From: Apostichopus parvimensis
Taxonomy: Eukaryota > Echinodermata > Holothuroidea > Aspidochirotida > Stichopodidae
DNA length: 39,860 bases
NCBI GenBank assembly: GCA_000934455.1
Contig: KN886616.1
Location: forward strand, 15,996-55,855
Reading direction: 5' to 3'
Made by a program: the position numbers and the translations under genes. The notes below the pieces were generated by a model. That model worked only from the letters and a program-made list of their open reading frames with translations, was not told the DNA's origin and ran no database searches. The stretch's first letter is position 1; each line of letters opens with the position of its first letter. Below are positions 1 through 11,403 of this stretch, piece by piece.

Positions 1-3000
1 AGAGAATTAACAGATAACTTAAAGGATCATGAATATCTGTCTTTCTCGTAGTAGTTTATTTCTAGGTTGTACGTTAACACCTAATACACTATTTCGCACA
101 GTTGTAGTTAATATATGCATTACATATTTAGTTCTTTAAATGGTGAACTAGCCGTAAATATTCTAATATGTAACAGAAAACATCACTTTGGATTGTTGGT
201 GAACTGGATTCTGTCCAAAGGATATTTTTCAATAAAAATGAAATGTAATTTAATTTTGGTGAGATTTTTTTCAATCCAATCAGTATTACTTGTTCTATGC
301 TTTGCTTTACAGTTATAGATTATGGCTTAAGTAAAAAAGAAAAGAAAAGAAAGACAAACAAACAAAAAACAAAAAAGCTATAAATTGAAAAGTATAATTA
401 TTAAAAAGAATAAGAATCAGTTTATTTTTTAACAGTTATAGAGACGTTCTCTGCATCAGAGCAGAGTTATTCCGCTACTTTTATTGGCCTTTAGTGTTTT
501 TCGTATGGTTGTGTGAAATTTTAGATTTGCCTATCTCACTATGTCCAGAATACAGCCTAAAATTGAAACTATAATGTAAGAAAACTGATTATATGGAAGA
601 AAAAATTACAATTCCTCCGTGCAATTGTCTTAACTCGATAAGGCATTTATACAGCTTTTCTTCTATTTTGTTTTCTAGATTGATTACACAAAGACTAATG
701 AAACGTCTGAATATGAGTTTATTACGAGTATTCCATTGGAGAGAGACTTTCAGTCCTTTTAATTTTTTAGTTTATTCAAATTACAGTATCAATTTTAAAC
801 AATGCTCTCACAATAACATTAGTTGTAATTATTATCACTAAATCGCTAATGCTTACTAGACGTCAACGTCGTTGCACATTTTATTATAATAGCGTTAATT
901 ATAAATACATAGTAAAACAACTCGCACACATTCGACAATTAATACGATACTTTATAGGTGTTTCATTTCTAACTCACAAGAATCAAAACAGAAGTAAAAA
1001 CAGCTCAATTTTCTTAAAAGTAAGTTAAACGAAAAGTTATTTTATTGTTTCTCAATTTAATTTATTGAATGCCGTATGAGCATATTTAGGGATGTGCACA
1101 TTTTCTGTTACTTTTTTTATTTAGCTAACGATATATAAAAAATGTCTCAATTAAGTTTCCCATTCACAATCAAATTAGTATTTCTTCCTTTAAATGTACC
1201 TCTTATCTTGGCATTGCAATACGACATTAAGTCTGAGTCGGTATCAAGGAGTAACCTTTGGTCAAGTTATATTACTTCTCGACATAATCATTGAGGAAAT
1301 CAACCTCATTTAACTGTCACTTTAAAAGGAATGCGACTGAGTTTTTTCTTACAAACTTTATCATTTTAAATCAAATAAATGAACATGTCTTACATTTTTT
1401 CTGCTCTAATATCCATCATATTTAAAATAACGGAGTAGTAGGATTACATTTCATAGGAATCTCCTACAATATATAGCGTAACTAAAGGAAATGAGAAACT
1501 CGAAAAGAGAGAAAATTGGAAGCTAGCCACTTAAATCGCTGAAGACATTGTTGTGATCGCGTTTATATACCATTCTTTTGTATGAGCAATATAAACCCAC
1601 AAAGTAGTGCCTGAAAAATAGCATTTGTTATTTTTTCTGGCTTTGTGGAAGTCTTTTATCGTTGATAGTTCGTTCTGCAATAAATCCGTGTAACCTAAGT
1701 TTTCTATTTTCAGCATTAATTTTGGACATTTCACTTTTTTTAGTTTCCATAAATTAGTTTTAAATTAGATTGACGTGTACACCAGTTGGATTTATTGTTA
1801 TTCAACTTTGTTTCCTTGATTATGTACATGTACAAAAATAGTGATCTTAAAATTATATTTTCAAAATAAATTTTTGTTGAAGGTTGTTTTTTCAAACTTT
1901 GGCAAACATATAACTATATATTAAAGAGATCTCTATGCGCATGTAAAGGAAGTCAATATTTAGGTGCTCTTTAGAAATTTATATCTGAAACTTTCGCGTT
2001 TGGATGATAGTTTACAACAATATATTCAAACGTAACACTAAGCATTTCTTCAAATTTGAATAAACCTGAACCACCCTTTCAAGTAACAGATATCAAATAT
2101 AAAGGATGTACCTTGTCGTTACAGTTTTGTTCACTGTAGTTACCCATTTAAGCATATTTGTGATTGGATTATAACATAGAAATGTTTTGTTTTAGATTAG
2201 TTAACGCAGATGTTGCTTTAATGTATTCATAAGGATAAATTGGACAAGACGAAAAATAAAATGTCTGTTCGGAAATCATATAAAAATAATAGATGAAAAT
2301 CAAGTTATTCGTATGTACTTTATATTTAAATATCAAATAAAAGCAAAGCATTTTAACAAATGGAAAAAAAAAACATATACAAAGCGTACCGAGTATCTTT
2401 CTGTTTCAACAGGGAATCTCATGATTGAATTTTTAACAAGAAGAACGTTTTAACTAATGAATCTAAACAAATATAGTTTAGTTTTTAGTTATTCCTGAAA
2501 TAAATGAATTTCTTGTTTTAGTCATCGTGCTCGTAGCCAATATTGTGGAGTATAAATGATAAATGATAGAATGAACTACATGTGAATTTATGCTTACTAA
2601 TTCTTAATATGAATTAAGTGTTGTGCAAAAGTAAGTTGGCCTGACGTTTCGATCCTACAGGTAGCAATAGGTAGGGTTGGCTATTAGAGGGAAACTTTGT
2701 GAACTGACGTGATAAAGGACATGCGGGATGCGATATACTCATACATTTGAAAAGAGATTACCTTTTCCTGGCCATATCACGAAACTTGATTGACTTTGAA
2801 AAATTGGTGTGTAACGAAAACACGTTTGAGATTGATGAATTGGCTTTTCTTCTAAGTATTTTACATGTGAGCAAATTTTAAAGAATACTGTATTTAAGCA
2901 TAGAAGAACCAATTAGAGCTAATATTTTGTATTTATTCCAATATATGTGGTTAAATTAAAGACGTTTTGTTATTTTTCGAAACACTGCTGTCCTTTCGCG

Positions 3001-3228
3001 AAGTTAAAAATTCTGAGTATTTTAAATTGAAGGCCTTCTAATTGAAATTTATCAGGATTTTTTATCGATATTTTCCTATTTCTTCGAAGACGCTAACACT
3101 TCACTTTGTCACATAATTTAATATTTACAGAGCCAGCTCAAAACAAATTGATGCAACTTATGTTATTTTTGAAACAGAAGATATTCAATGCAGTAAAATA
3201 AAAAATATTAAATAATAAAAAGACTTAC
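1..3228. other. Non-coding stretch, presumed intron/intergenic
   Basis: AT-rich DNA with only short ORFs that show no recognisable domain or codon pattern. If the signal-peptide exon at 3229-3294 is real, this is the first intron of a leftward gene and later exons would lie here or beyond the window. I searched the minus strand for FReD, EGF-like and TIL exon signatures and saw none. A phrase near 2637-2665 (gtaagttggcctgacgtttc) resembles a dispersed repeat, but I cannot name its family. Confidence 0.5.
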
Positions 3229-3294
3229 CATTTCTGTTCCAAACGAGTTCCAAATCGTCAAAACAGTCAAACAAACGATGACACACTTCTTCAT
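3229..3294 (-). CDS. Signal-peptide first coding exon of a leftward gene
   Basis: On the minus strand an ATG opens 22 codons, starting MKKCVIVCLTVLTIW and continuing NSFGTEM, then a strong donor (ATG|GTAAGT). The peptide has a basic N-terminus (KK), a hydrophobic core and a small/polar end, the layout of a secretory signal peptide. The exon ends in phase 0. That matches the phase-0 start of the mini-exons at 36870-36900 and 11044-11074, so it may be the leader exon of another fibrinogen-related paralogue. No downstream exon is recognisable within the 3.2 kb to the left, so the identity of the gene is unknown. A TATA-like run (atatatttt on the minus strand, about 3320-3335) lies just upstream of the ATG. 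Confidence 0.55.
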
Positions 3295-6230
3295 GATTTC
3301 GAGTTTGTATAAATGACATGCGAAAATATATTCGATGAAGTGCAAGATGGCAAATGACACAGAGTATCTTTTTAGGGGTTACCGACACCCTATTGAAATG
3401 ACCGTAGTAGTATGGATGTCCATTAATGCCATCATTTTATTTGAAATATGATTTGGTCTACAGCTTGTACAAATTAACTGCACATCTGTAGTATTTTTTG
3501 GCCTGTGTGTAAAGAAGACTATTCGACATGCGCAATCCAACCTAATATTATTTACAGCTATTTATATCTTGAACTTTCAGTCGATAGTGCAGTAAGCTTC
3601 AGCTGCATAATGTTGAATTGTCCTTGTTCCCCAAATACAGTATAACACCTATTGTATACGTATTGACTATCGTGCCTCTAGTTCCAAGGACAGCAACGGT
3701 ATTGCAATTCAATAAATGTAAATGTATTTGGTTTTTAAAACGAATATTAATTATGACGATCACTTTTAATCTATGATACATTTAGTGTGGTTCATGTTAA
3801 AGGGATTTGTAGTTGTGTGCCAAACGACGTCAATGCCACTTAGCCGATGAAATGAGTATTGGAATGTTGATTGACTTGTTCTGGTTAAGCTGATATTATC
3901 GATATTTCATGTATTAGAGATTATTTTAACTAAGTTACTACGTTTTGCGTTGGAAGGCAAAATTAAAGAATTATCGAACGGACAGGAATAGATCCTACTA
4001 ACCAGCAATATATAAAAAGCATGAACTAGTACAATACATCTTAAATACCGTGAAGTGTAAGGCATGTTCTATTCTACTATCAATGTGTAAGTAAAAATAT
4101 CAAATTAACAAGTTTTCCAGCTATATGAACAATACTTCCTTGTTTAATGATGCCTACGTCACACCCTGTTTGCTGAATCGAGTATCCTCACATCTGATTG
4201 AATAAACATGCAAGCGGCTTTACTGGGCTGTGAATAGATTTGACTGTGAATCATATTAAAAAAAACATTGTCTTTAAAAAAGATATTGAATCTAAGGAGC
4301 TTGTTTTGACTTTTATAAAGCTACGTTGATATCACATATTTCATTGATATAAACCTCTTTTTAAATGAACATAATTCACTTAACCAGCAGAGGAGTAGCT
4401 AGAGCTTATTTGGAGGCGAAGAGCTACTTTGTATACGTAGCTATAGGCGGTTTATTCAACCGTGGTACCCAGGGGGGAGGGGGGGTTCCTGAAGTTTGGT
4501 CCCCTAAATGCAGTTTTAACCAACGGATGACAACTGCCAGTCATGTTTTTTGCATGAATAATTAATGAGAGCCAGCATGCCTACTCCAAAATATTATTTC
4601 GCCAACAGTGACGTAGCTCTAGGTGAAAGGAAAGTTCCCCTACCACACGCACAATATTTTCATGGACGAAAACTGGGACGGCAAAAAGAAAATTAGCCAA
4701 AGAAAAATAAATAGCTAGCATATATGATACTGGATAGTACCTTGATTTTATAGCACGGCGTAAATTGCTTCTCAGAAGGCTTCTCTCTTTAGCTATAGAC
4801 CTACTAAGCATGGAAAGAGGTTTCTATTAACAAGTTAACTTTGATTCAGTAATTGATACTTTCCCTCACATACTAGTAGTATTCGTAAATGTTTGATTTA
4901 TTTAATGTAACATTAGATACCACACGAACGCAAAGTCAAATGCTCTTTATATACTGGAAATTTGGTAACAGAGGTACAGACTGTAAATTTACAAGTTAAT
5001 ATCAGTGAAAGCTCTAAGTCAACCTTGTGTACTAGTTATGCAATAGCTCACGCACATTCTGCGAACCGTCTGAAATAGTATAATATCGATATCATTTTTA
5101 TGGGTTTTAGTGTTTAGGGAGTTTAGGGGTTAATATTATAAACAGAAATTGCCATCATTGTGTAGACATGAAGTTATATTGACCTTATCTATATTTAAGG
5201 TTTCAGTGGTCATTGTTCATCATTTTACTTCGTATTTTAACTTGTGGCCAATAGAGGACAGCAGAGTTGTTGAAAAGAAGCAGAAAGGAAGCAATTTCAG
5301 CCCAAGGGCTGTAAAACAAGCCAATGATACAGAAAAGAGACGAGTGACCGAGGTGGCTGCAAAAGCTACACAGGAGTGAGACACTAACCTGTTCCCATTT
5401 TGGTAATCCAAATGTGATCAAAGAAGATAAATAAATAAATAGCATTTTGGCATTTTTTAAATAATATATATTTATTAAAGTTCTCAATAATTTATCAGAA
5501 AGACTGTAAAACCACACAGACCAACAAAAAACAACAACTCAAAAAGGAAACAACACGGCATAGCAAAGATGGGAATTCGTTTTAATTAAGAATATAGTAT
5601 CCTGAAATAAGGATATTTTCAGACAATCATTCATAGATTAAATTTAAATTATGCAAGGAAGAATATATGTCGTTTTCCTTTCTTCACATAGATGTGAAGT
5701 CTTACCGGAGTGCTTCATGGCTACTGTAAATTGTCACATGGTTAGACATTTACCAAGAAGACTGTAAGAATAATTAGAATTTTGGTGGAGATTTGTTATC
5801 CTTAATTGTGTGAAAGAATCAGAAGGGAATTGAAAGTTGCAATTCAAAAGAAATTCAAGGATTAAATCACCTAATCAGTTAAAGAATTTAGAGCAGAAGA
5901 TTAGCCCACACATGAAGAAAGCTGAACCATTCTGAAATGGTTCGAAGCAAGTGATGGTGTGTTGATAGAGATGGTTTGTTAATATGATTGGCCTGGATTC
6001 AATAAACAAAGAAAAATGAGAAGGAAAATCAAAAGCAAAAAGTTACAAACCCTTTTTTTTGTCAGTTCAGATTTTCTTTAAATGTTACTTCTTTGTACAA
6101 TTTTCCTTTATTTAATTCTTCATTCATATCTTATGTTTTAATTCAGGGAATTCAAACAACAGATATAGATGCTATATTTTTAATAGTGTTTTACAACATT
6201 ATCTGGGGTTTTGAACGCATACCTTTCTGT
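3295..6230. other. Non-coding intergenic stretch
   Basis: Nothing I can support as a gene. A G-rich run lies near 4471-4487. A short ORF at 5230-5379 reads as a charged Lys/Glu-rich peptide with no domain I recognise and no good flanking splice sites. The other ORFs are short and of non-coding character. Confidence 0.5.
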
Positions 6231-6239
6231 ATTTTGTTG

Positions 6240-6332
6240 AAAGAAATGGTTGTGATAAACTGAGAAATTTGGAAAGCTATAAATGAAAGAATACAGTTCT
6301 GTGCTCTACTGACTGAGCTATCCAGCTCCTCG
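6240..6332 (-). mobile_element. tRNA-derived SINE fragment
   Basis: The minus strand reads GGATAGCTCAGTCAGTAGAGC (positions about 6304-6326), a good match to the 5' half of a tRNA with its A box (TAGCTCAGTNGGTAGAGC). The anticodon arm and the B box are not recognisable downstream, so this is a SINE head or tRNA relic rather than a working tRNA. Boundaries are approximate. Confidence 0.4.
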
Positions 6333-7239
6333 TTAGATGTCAGTGCAAATGCTGCTGATTCATTGTATTGGTGAGTTTTGTGTGCTAATTGTTGTATAAT
6401 AGCAATTTGCGTTACATCATCAAGTTTGTTCCAAGGCATAGTGTCATTACAATGTAGCTATTTGGCTTAAACGTTTGAATGTTAGTCCATACATTTGTGT
6501 TCAACGTAACGTAATTTCAGCCCCCGTCTCCTGCTTTCCCCCTCTCAAAATTAGTATTATTTCAATACTCCTATCCATGATTGGTGAACATACTGCTGAG
6601 GTCCAAGCTGTCAAGTTTTTATAGTTCATGAAACTAAATATAATGTCTTGCAAATCTTCATCTTAATCATGATAGACTGTGGTCAGGTAAATTGCTGAAT
6701 GAATTATCAAATGAGTTTTCATGTGGCTGTTATACAGCTTCTAACAACATAGTTCTTATGGCAGAAGCCAGCAAAGAATATCGAAATGCTTTGAGCACAA
6801 GTGGTATCATTTTATTCCAGAGGTTTTGGGTTCTAACTTTTGTTTAAACTCATAGACCAGTAGCACATCTGTTACAAATGACTTTTTCAGAAACACTAAT
6901 TAGCTGATTGTATGTGGTTCCAAATTGTACCACTATATACTACAGCAAATGGGACCTTGCGCTTAAGAAAATGTAAAAGGCCTTTGGGTGGGGTTTGATA
7001 TGATATTACGTAATTTGGCTAGTTGTTTATATTGAGACATTCTACATTCCAGTTTATAGACTGGAGATGTATATAGTTCATATTATTACATTTGACATCA
7101 TAAAACATTACTGATGTACAGTGTTATATGTCAAATGTCAAAATGTGTCAAATGATTGCAACTTTGGGTGTTATAGTGGAGCGTGGGGTGTGTGGGGGAG
7201 GGATGCGGGCAGGTTTCGTTGAGATTGAAGCTGACATGA

Positions 7240-8530
7240 CTATATGTTATAAATGGGGGCGGTTGTTAGCTTAATACCAGAAGAGAGATGCTTCATTAGT
7301 CTACTGGACTAACCCAATGTACTGACAGGTAAATCAACTGTTTGTAGTTTGTTATTCTTATGGGTTTTACAATTCACATTATGTTAAAATCCTTAACATT
7401 CTGATACATCTTAAATGATTATCATCTCTCAGATAGTAATCATATAAATATTCATTTTTATCATAAAATAGTCGTCAGTAACGGAAGAAGATGTCCTGGA
7501 GCGTGAGAAGCAAAGGGCAGAAGGAATAACGCCAACTGAGTTAAAAGGAGGAAATACGTAAATAAAAACAGAAATAACTTCTGGATCTCTGACCATTACC
7601 ATCTTAGTTGAAAGGAGCTCACACTAATATGTAGGTTAGCTACAGAATATTTCTGGTAGGCATTTTTGGTCACATAAATATTCAAGGATATTTCTTTTAA
7701 TCTTAAAGGTTTATATAGTATGGTAGCGAACACGCCGGGTGAATTTGTATGAAGATGCAGCTGGATGAGCGTTTGCACAAAGTTCTACTGATGCAGTTTC
7801 AAAGAGGAAAAACATGTTTAGAAAACAGCAAGTTGAGGTGCTTAATTAAAACCAGTTTGTTTGACTTGGAAAATCCGACAAATGTTTCAAACGATGTCTT
7901 CTTGAGTAATTACCAAAGAACATATGGTGATCAGTTCATGGTACAGCAAATGCTACTTCTGGTGATTCCATGTTGACAGTACTTAAACTCATAGCAAACA
8001 GGAACTAGATAGATCATATATCGCAGTGCCCTCTGTTAATTTTGTTTGTGACTTAGAGAGCCCCTTCGTTATTAATTACATTCAAGACAAAGATTTCTTC
8101 CTGAGAAAAATATTGCACTTAATTTGTTAATTTGTTACAAATTGACCAAATTACAGACTCAGGAAATAGTTAAATTAATTGCCTCATTTTATTAATGTTA
8201 ATTTGTTTTATTTATGTAATTATATGATCCTATGATTCTCAGTATTCTCATCTTTGTACTGTTTGCTAATACTTAACGTATACCTCGATCTGCACATATT
8301 TGCAAATTAATACTGTATGGTATTAATAAATAGAGGTTTTAGTGGTAAGTTAACCATTGTATTTGTTATACAGTTAGAAGGTATATTTTATAAAGTAATT
8401 TTATCATTCAATTTGGTTGTGTCACTGATAATGTCTTATTTAATTATGTGTTAGTATATTGCATTAAGAATCTGACAGCTTAAAATAAGCAACATGAAAG
8501 TCCAGTTCCAGCTTTATTTAAGGATGTGTA
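7240..8530 (+). repeat. Duplicated segment, left copy (partner 14726-16010)
   Basis: Reads in parallel with about 14.73-16.01 kb. Shared landmarks include ccagaagagagatg (about 7278), a shared stretch after an acceptor-like AG (tcgtcag..aacgga) leading into an open run ending RAEGITPTELK (about 7473-7560), and ttaaaataagcaaca (about 8480). Substitutions and small indels are scattered, so the duplication is not recent. The short ORF at 7749-7976 is broken by stops in the partner copy and is unlikely to be coding. Confidence 0.65.
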
Positions 8531-9496
8531 ACCGGCTATTTTGGTCAGTATGTTATTTATACGGTGTTTTGTCTACATCGGCCGTATTTTCATATCTGTG
8601 TATTGCAGGCTACATCCGAAACCGTTCAAACTAGAACTATCCCAGGTCATGTTCGTTTCTCGAGTAAAGCCGTCGTAGTCTCCGTTGATGTGAGAAAAAG
8701 CGCGATATGCTCAGTTGTCACTGCCATCGGGAAACAATGCACAATAATAACTATGTTGACAGTAAGATCGACAATAAGAAGAATAATATTCCTTACAGTG
8801 ATAATAATAATATAACCACCAGGCTCTTGGATGTCTCTCCGCACAGTCGTACCTGCTGCATCACTCGTTGTCCTGGTATTTAGTACTGAATTATTTATTG
8901 TTGCTATCATACAAACGATCATAACCTGCAACTAATGAGAAAGAGTAAATAAACTGATCAATTGATGAACTTTGAACAAATCCTGCATCGGATACAAGTT
9001 AGAGAGCAGTGCGCTTTTTCCTACCAAGGTGAAAACTTCAGTTCCGAGTAGTTTCTTTTGGTGTGTTTAATATTTAAGATACATAAGTAGGTATTTTTTC
9101 TTTGCAAGGACGTTATTATACAATTTTAGTTCTCTTCCGTTTGAAATACGATGCCCCGAGAGGAGCAACATACATATAGGGAAACTACTTCAATCAGTAC
9201 AAGGGTTTGGTTACTTAAGTTGCTAATATCGCTCTTTATTTCATATCTTTTAATCGTAATTCATTTGCAATACAATACCATTCACTAAATTTTCATCTCT
9301 CCTGTCATTCAAACCTGTGCCCGTCACAAAGTAATAATTGCATTTTGCTGAGAAAGCCATCTCTCCACAAAACAAAAATCAAATAGACGCCATAATTATT
9401 TATGTCAATATTATGGTTGTAATATAATATATGCCCGGCTCCAAGTTCCCTGAGCAGGGCAAGGAGGATGGTATTGTCATCGATTGTTCAATTCTC
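8531..9496 (+). repeat. Duplicated segment, left copy (partner 17925-19217)
   Basis: Contains the pseudogenised FReD exon at 8573-8925 and its 5' intron. The match to 17.93-19.2 kb begins at gttatttatac and runs through gcccggctccaagttccctg (9433 against 19138). Homology to that region stops near 9490-9500, where homology to 35.47 kb begins, so this point is a deletion junction relative to the right-hand locus. Confidence 0.7.
8573..8925 (-). pseudogene. Broken copy of the last FReD exon
   Basis: The minus strand translates with clear similarity to the intact last exon at 17964-18319: NNK-stop-FSTKYQDNE-stop-C, then YDCAERHPRAWWLY, FPDGSDN-stop-A and the C-terminus SLQYTDMKIRPM-stop. Three in-frame stops interrupt it, and it is one codon shorter than the intact copy (353 against 356 nt). 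The acceptor CAG before GGTTATGAT is retained. The Cys-rich insertion after the WW motif is also present, so that insertion predates the duplication. Upstream, exon A is present (9855-10027) but no exon B exists. A to C would join in incompatible phases (0 to 1), so the copy cannot encode a FReD. Confidence 0.88.
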
Positions 9497-9854
9497 TACC
9501 CGTTGTTAACTAGTACGTGATTGAATAATTATTATTCGTTCCCTACTGCAATGGGATTTGTTGCTAACAACTATTACACAGAAATATTAACTTATATTTC
9601 TAACTTCAGTTTGTAGTTTGGGCTAGCGTTTAACAGTTTCCTTTGAAGAAAAACTACACGGTACAATCTGGTTCTTAAATGTCACAATATTGAAAATATT
9701 TGATTCAAACTTTCGTTACGATAAAAAAAATCAAGATTCTATTTAAAATAACGACTTATTATTACATCGCTATATATTGCTGTAATCAACATTGAAGTAA
9801 ATTTGTACAAAACTATTTAAAGTTGAAAAGGAGACATCAAGTAATCAGCCATAC

Positions 9855-10027
9855 CGTCCATCCACCAGTATCAAGATCATTATAACAGTAAGCCTCAAAC
9901 GGTTCCGGATGGCCATCTGGATTAATAAGATACACTCCAGATGTATTGTGGGTAGAGGAACATGCATTAGATACTTCTTTGCAATCTCTCGGATACGCAG
10001 GTTGTTGAAAAACAAAGTATGAAGAAC
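9855..10027 (-). pseudogene. FReD exon A, left copy (open but stranded)
   Basis: An open 173-nt exon, phase 1 to 0, with acceptor CATCCAG|GT and donor ACG|GTATGG. It encodes GSSYFVFQQPAYPRDCKEVS and ends in DLDTGGWT, the N-terminal part of a fibrinogen C-terminal domain (the conserved RDCKEV, SGVY.I.PDG and GGWT elements are visible). It differs from the copy at 35814-35986 at only a few residues. Its own reading frame is intact, but the matching exon B is absent and exon C (8573-8925) is broken, so it is scored as part of a pseudogene. A hybrid transcript using other exons cannot be excluded. Confidence 0.8.
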
Positions 10028-10094
10028 CTGGATGGAAAGTAAAAAAAAGTTAACATTTTATTGCGACTGAAAATTTCGCCTAAGATGCTTTATC

Positions 10095-10315
10095 TCAATT
10101 GCCTCTCTACACCCAGGGGTGAAATGGGTAACATGTGAGGTAACTTGTCATTGGGCGCAATATATGACTGCAGCCGTCTGGAGGGGTTGTCTCTGGGACA
10201 GGTTATTATTGAACAGGGGTAATATAACGTATGTAAAGCGCTTTGAAACATATCGCTGTTAAAAAGCGCTCCGTGAATTAAATATTATTACTATTATTAT
10301 AATTATTATTATTAT
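10095..10315 (+). mobile_element. SINE-like element with (ATT)n tail
   Basis: The 3' part reads gtaaagcgctttgaaacata, then gttaaaaagcgct and aaatattattactattatta. Such an AGCGCTTTGA...AAAGCGCT(N)AAT tail followed by ATT repeats is typical of SINE 3' ends in marine animal genomes. The body from accc-aggggtgaaatgggta is probably part of the same element. A second copy lies at 36090-36285 within the duplicated segment, so the insertion predates that duplication. No family name is assigned. Confidence 0.55.
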
Positions 10316-10628
10316 AAGATTCTAAGCCAATTTTAAGAGAGAACTGTTTTCGTTACTAAGAGAGTGAAGGCAATACATCAGCTTAAATACCAACTATTAC
10401 TCAACTACTATATAGCGGAATATATCGCGACTAATTTTAAATGAGGTTATCGTTATTGAATTCTCAGATGTAACTGTTTCGAAGAATTATATTTGATCAG
10501 TTTTCAGCCTGCAATTGAAATTCAAAGACCAAGTAACTTGAATTACTTTTCCACCAAGATTCCGTAGTTATCAATCATATCCACGTAAGATCAATAGACT
10601 TACGAAAACATGCAAATCCCATTTGTTT

Positions 10629-10998
10629 AACGTACCTGAGAAAATATCGATGTGATACGTAGGATATGAAAAGATCGAAAGTATACTACTCAGAGGAAAT
10701 CAACCTCGAAATAGATATTCGGAAATGATGACACGATTAAAAAACAAAACGTCAAGAGCGACCATAACAGAACCAACATTTCCAGCCACTCAAGTTGTCC
10801 AACTGAGGTGTTAACGTTGATAATACATAAGTGATATAACATACAGAGTTGAACGTACCTGAGAAAATATCGATGTGATACGTAGGATATGAAAAGATCG
10901 AAAGTATACTACTCAGAACCAACATTTCCAGCCACTCAAGTTGTCCAACTGAGGTGTTAACGTTGATAATAAATAAGTGATGTAACATACAGAGGTTA
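10629..10998 (+). repeat. Local tandem duplication (about 223 bp), left copy only
   Basis: The sequence starting cgtacctgagaaaatatcga at 10631 recurs at 10854. Both continue through gaaagtatactactcag and then ccaacatttccagccactca. The second unit lacks about 78 bp present in the first. The right-hand homologue (36603-36830) has one unit only. On the minus strand each unit carries a donor-like CTCAG|GTACGT. Confidence 0.75.
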
Positions 10999-11043
10999 CT
11001 CCTTATAGTAAGATAAATCATATAATATAAATAATACACCTAC

Positions 11044-11074
11044 CTGAAAATCTTCCTTCGGCACTGACGATTAT
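11044..11074 (-). pseudogene. Mini-exon, left copy
   Basis: A 31-nt stretch between ATTACACAG and CAG|GTAGG on the minus strand. It is phase 0 to 1 and encodes IIVSAEGRFS before joining the G of exon A. It is conserved with 36870-36900 (IIFSAEGRSS). It is grouped with the pseudogene because the downstream FReD is broken. An in-frame ATG 18 nt upstream is followed by non-hydrophobic residues and does not make a signal peptide. Confidence 0.5.
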
Positions 11075-11320
11075 CTGTGTAATAAAAGACATGTACTGAA
11101 TACATTACACGATATACAGAGTATTGCAGTCAATCATCTACATCGTCCCAGCTATTCTTGTTGGAATACGATTACCGTGTCTTGATACTTACCGTGCACA
11201 ATTAAATTCTGAGTTTTGAAGGTGCCATTTTACTTGTAAGGTAAGTTCATCTGACTGACTAAACAATTGTAGCAGCGCTGCAGAAGCTCATCTAAGCTTC
11301 TACTTGGAATCATTTTATCT

Positions 11321-11403
11321 AGTGTTGTGCCGATATCGACAATATCGGATTAGGCCGATATCCAATATTTCAATCCCAATATCGACCCCATACCGATATT
11401 TGT
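11321..11403. repeat. GATATCGG-rich element
   Basis: A run of near-palindromic pieces: gccgatatcgacaatatcgg, gccgatatccaatatt, aatatcgacc and ataccgatatt. The same arrangement occurs at 37611-37700. Such CGATATCGG-rich patches occur in repetitive elements of many animals. No terminal inverted repeats or target-site duplications could be fixed, so the class is uncertain. Confidence 0.45.

Noticed and set aside
7749..7976. 75-codon ORF starting MKMQLDERL
   Set aside because: The homologous sequence at 15245-15480 has stops and shifts, and the ORF has no flanking splice logic.
8564..8931. ORFs of 83 and 94 codons at 8.6-8.9 kb
   Set aside because: Their frames do not match FReD. The FReD frame there has three stops, so the region is a pseudo-exon.
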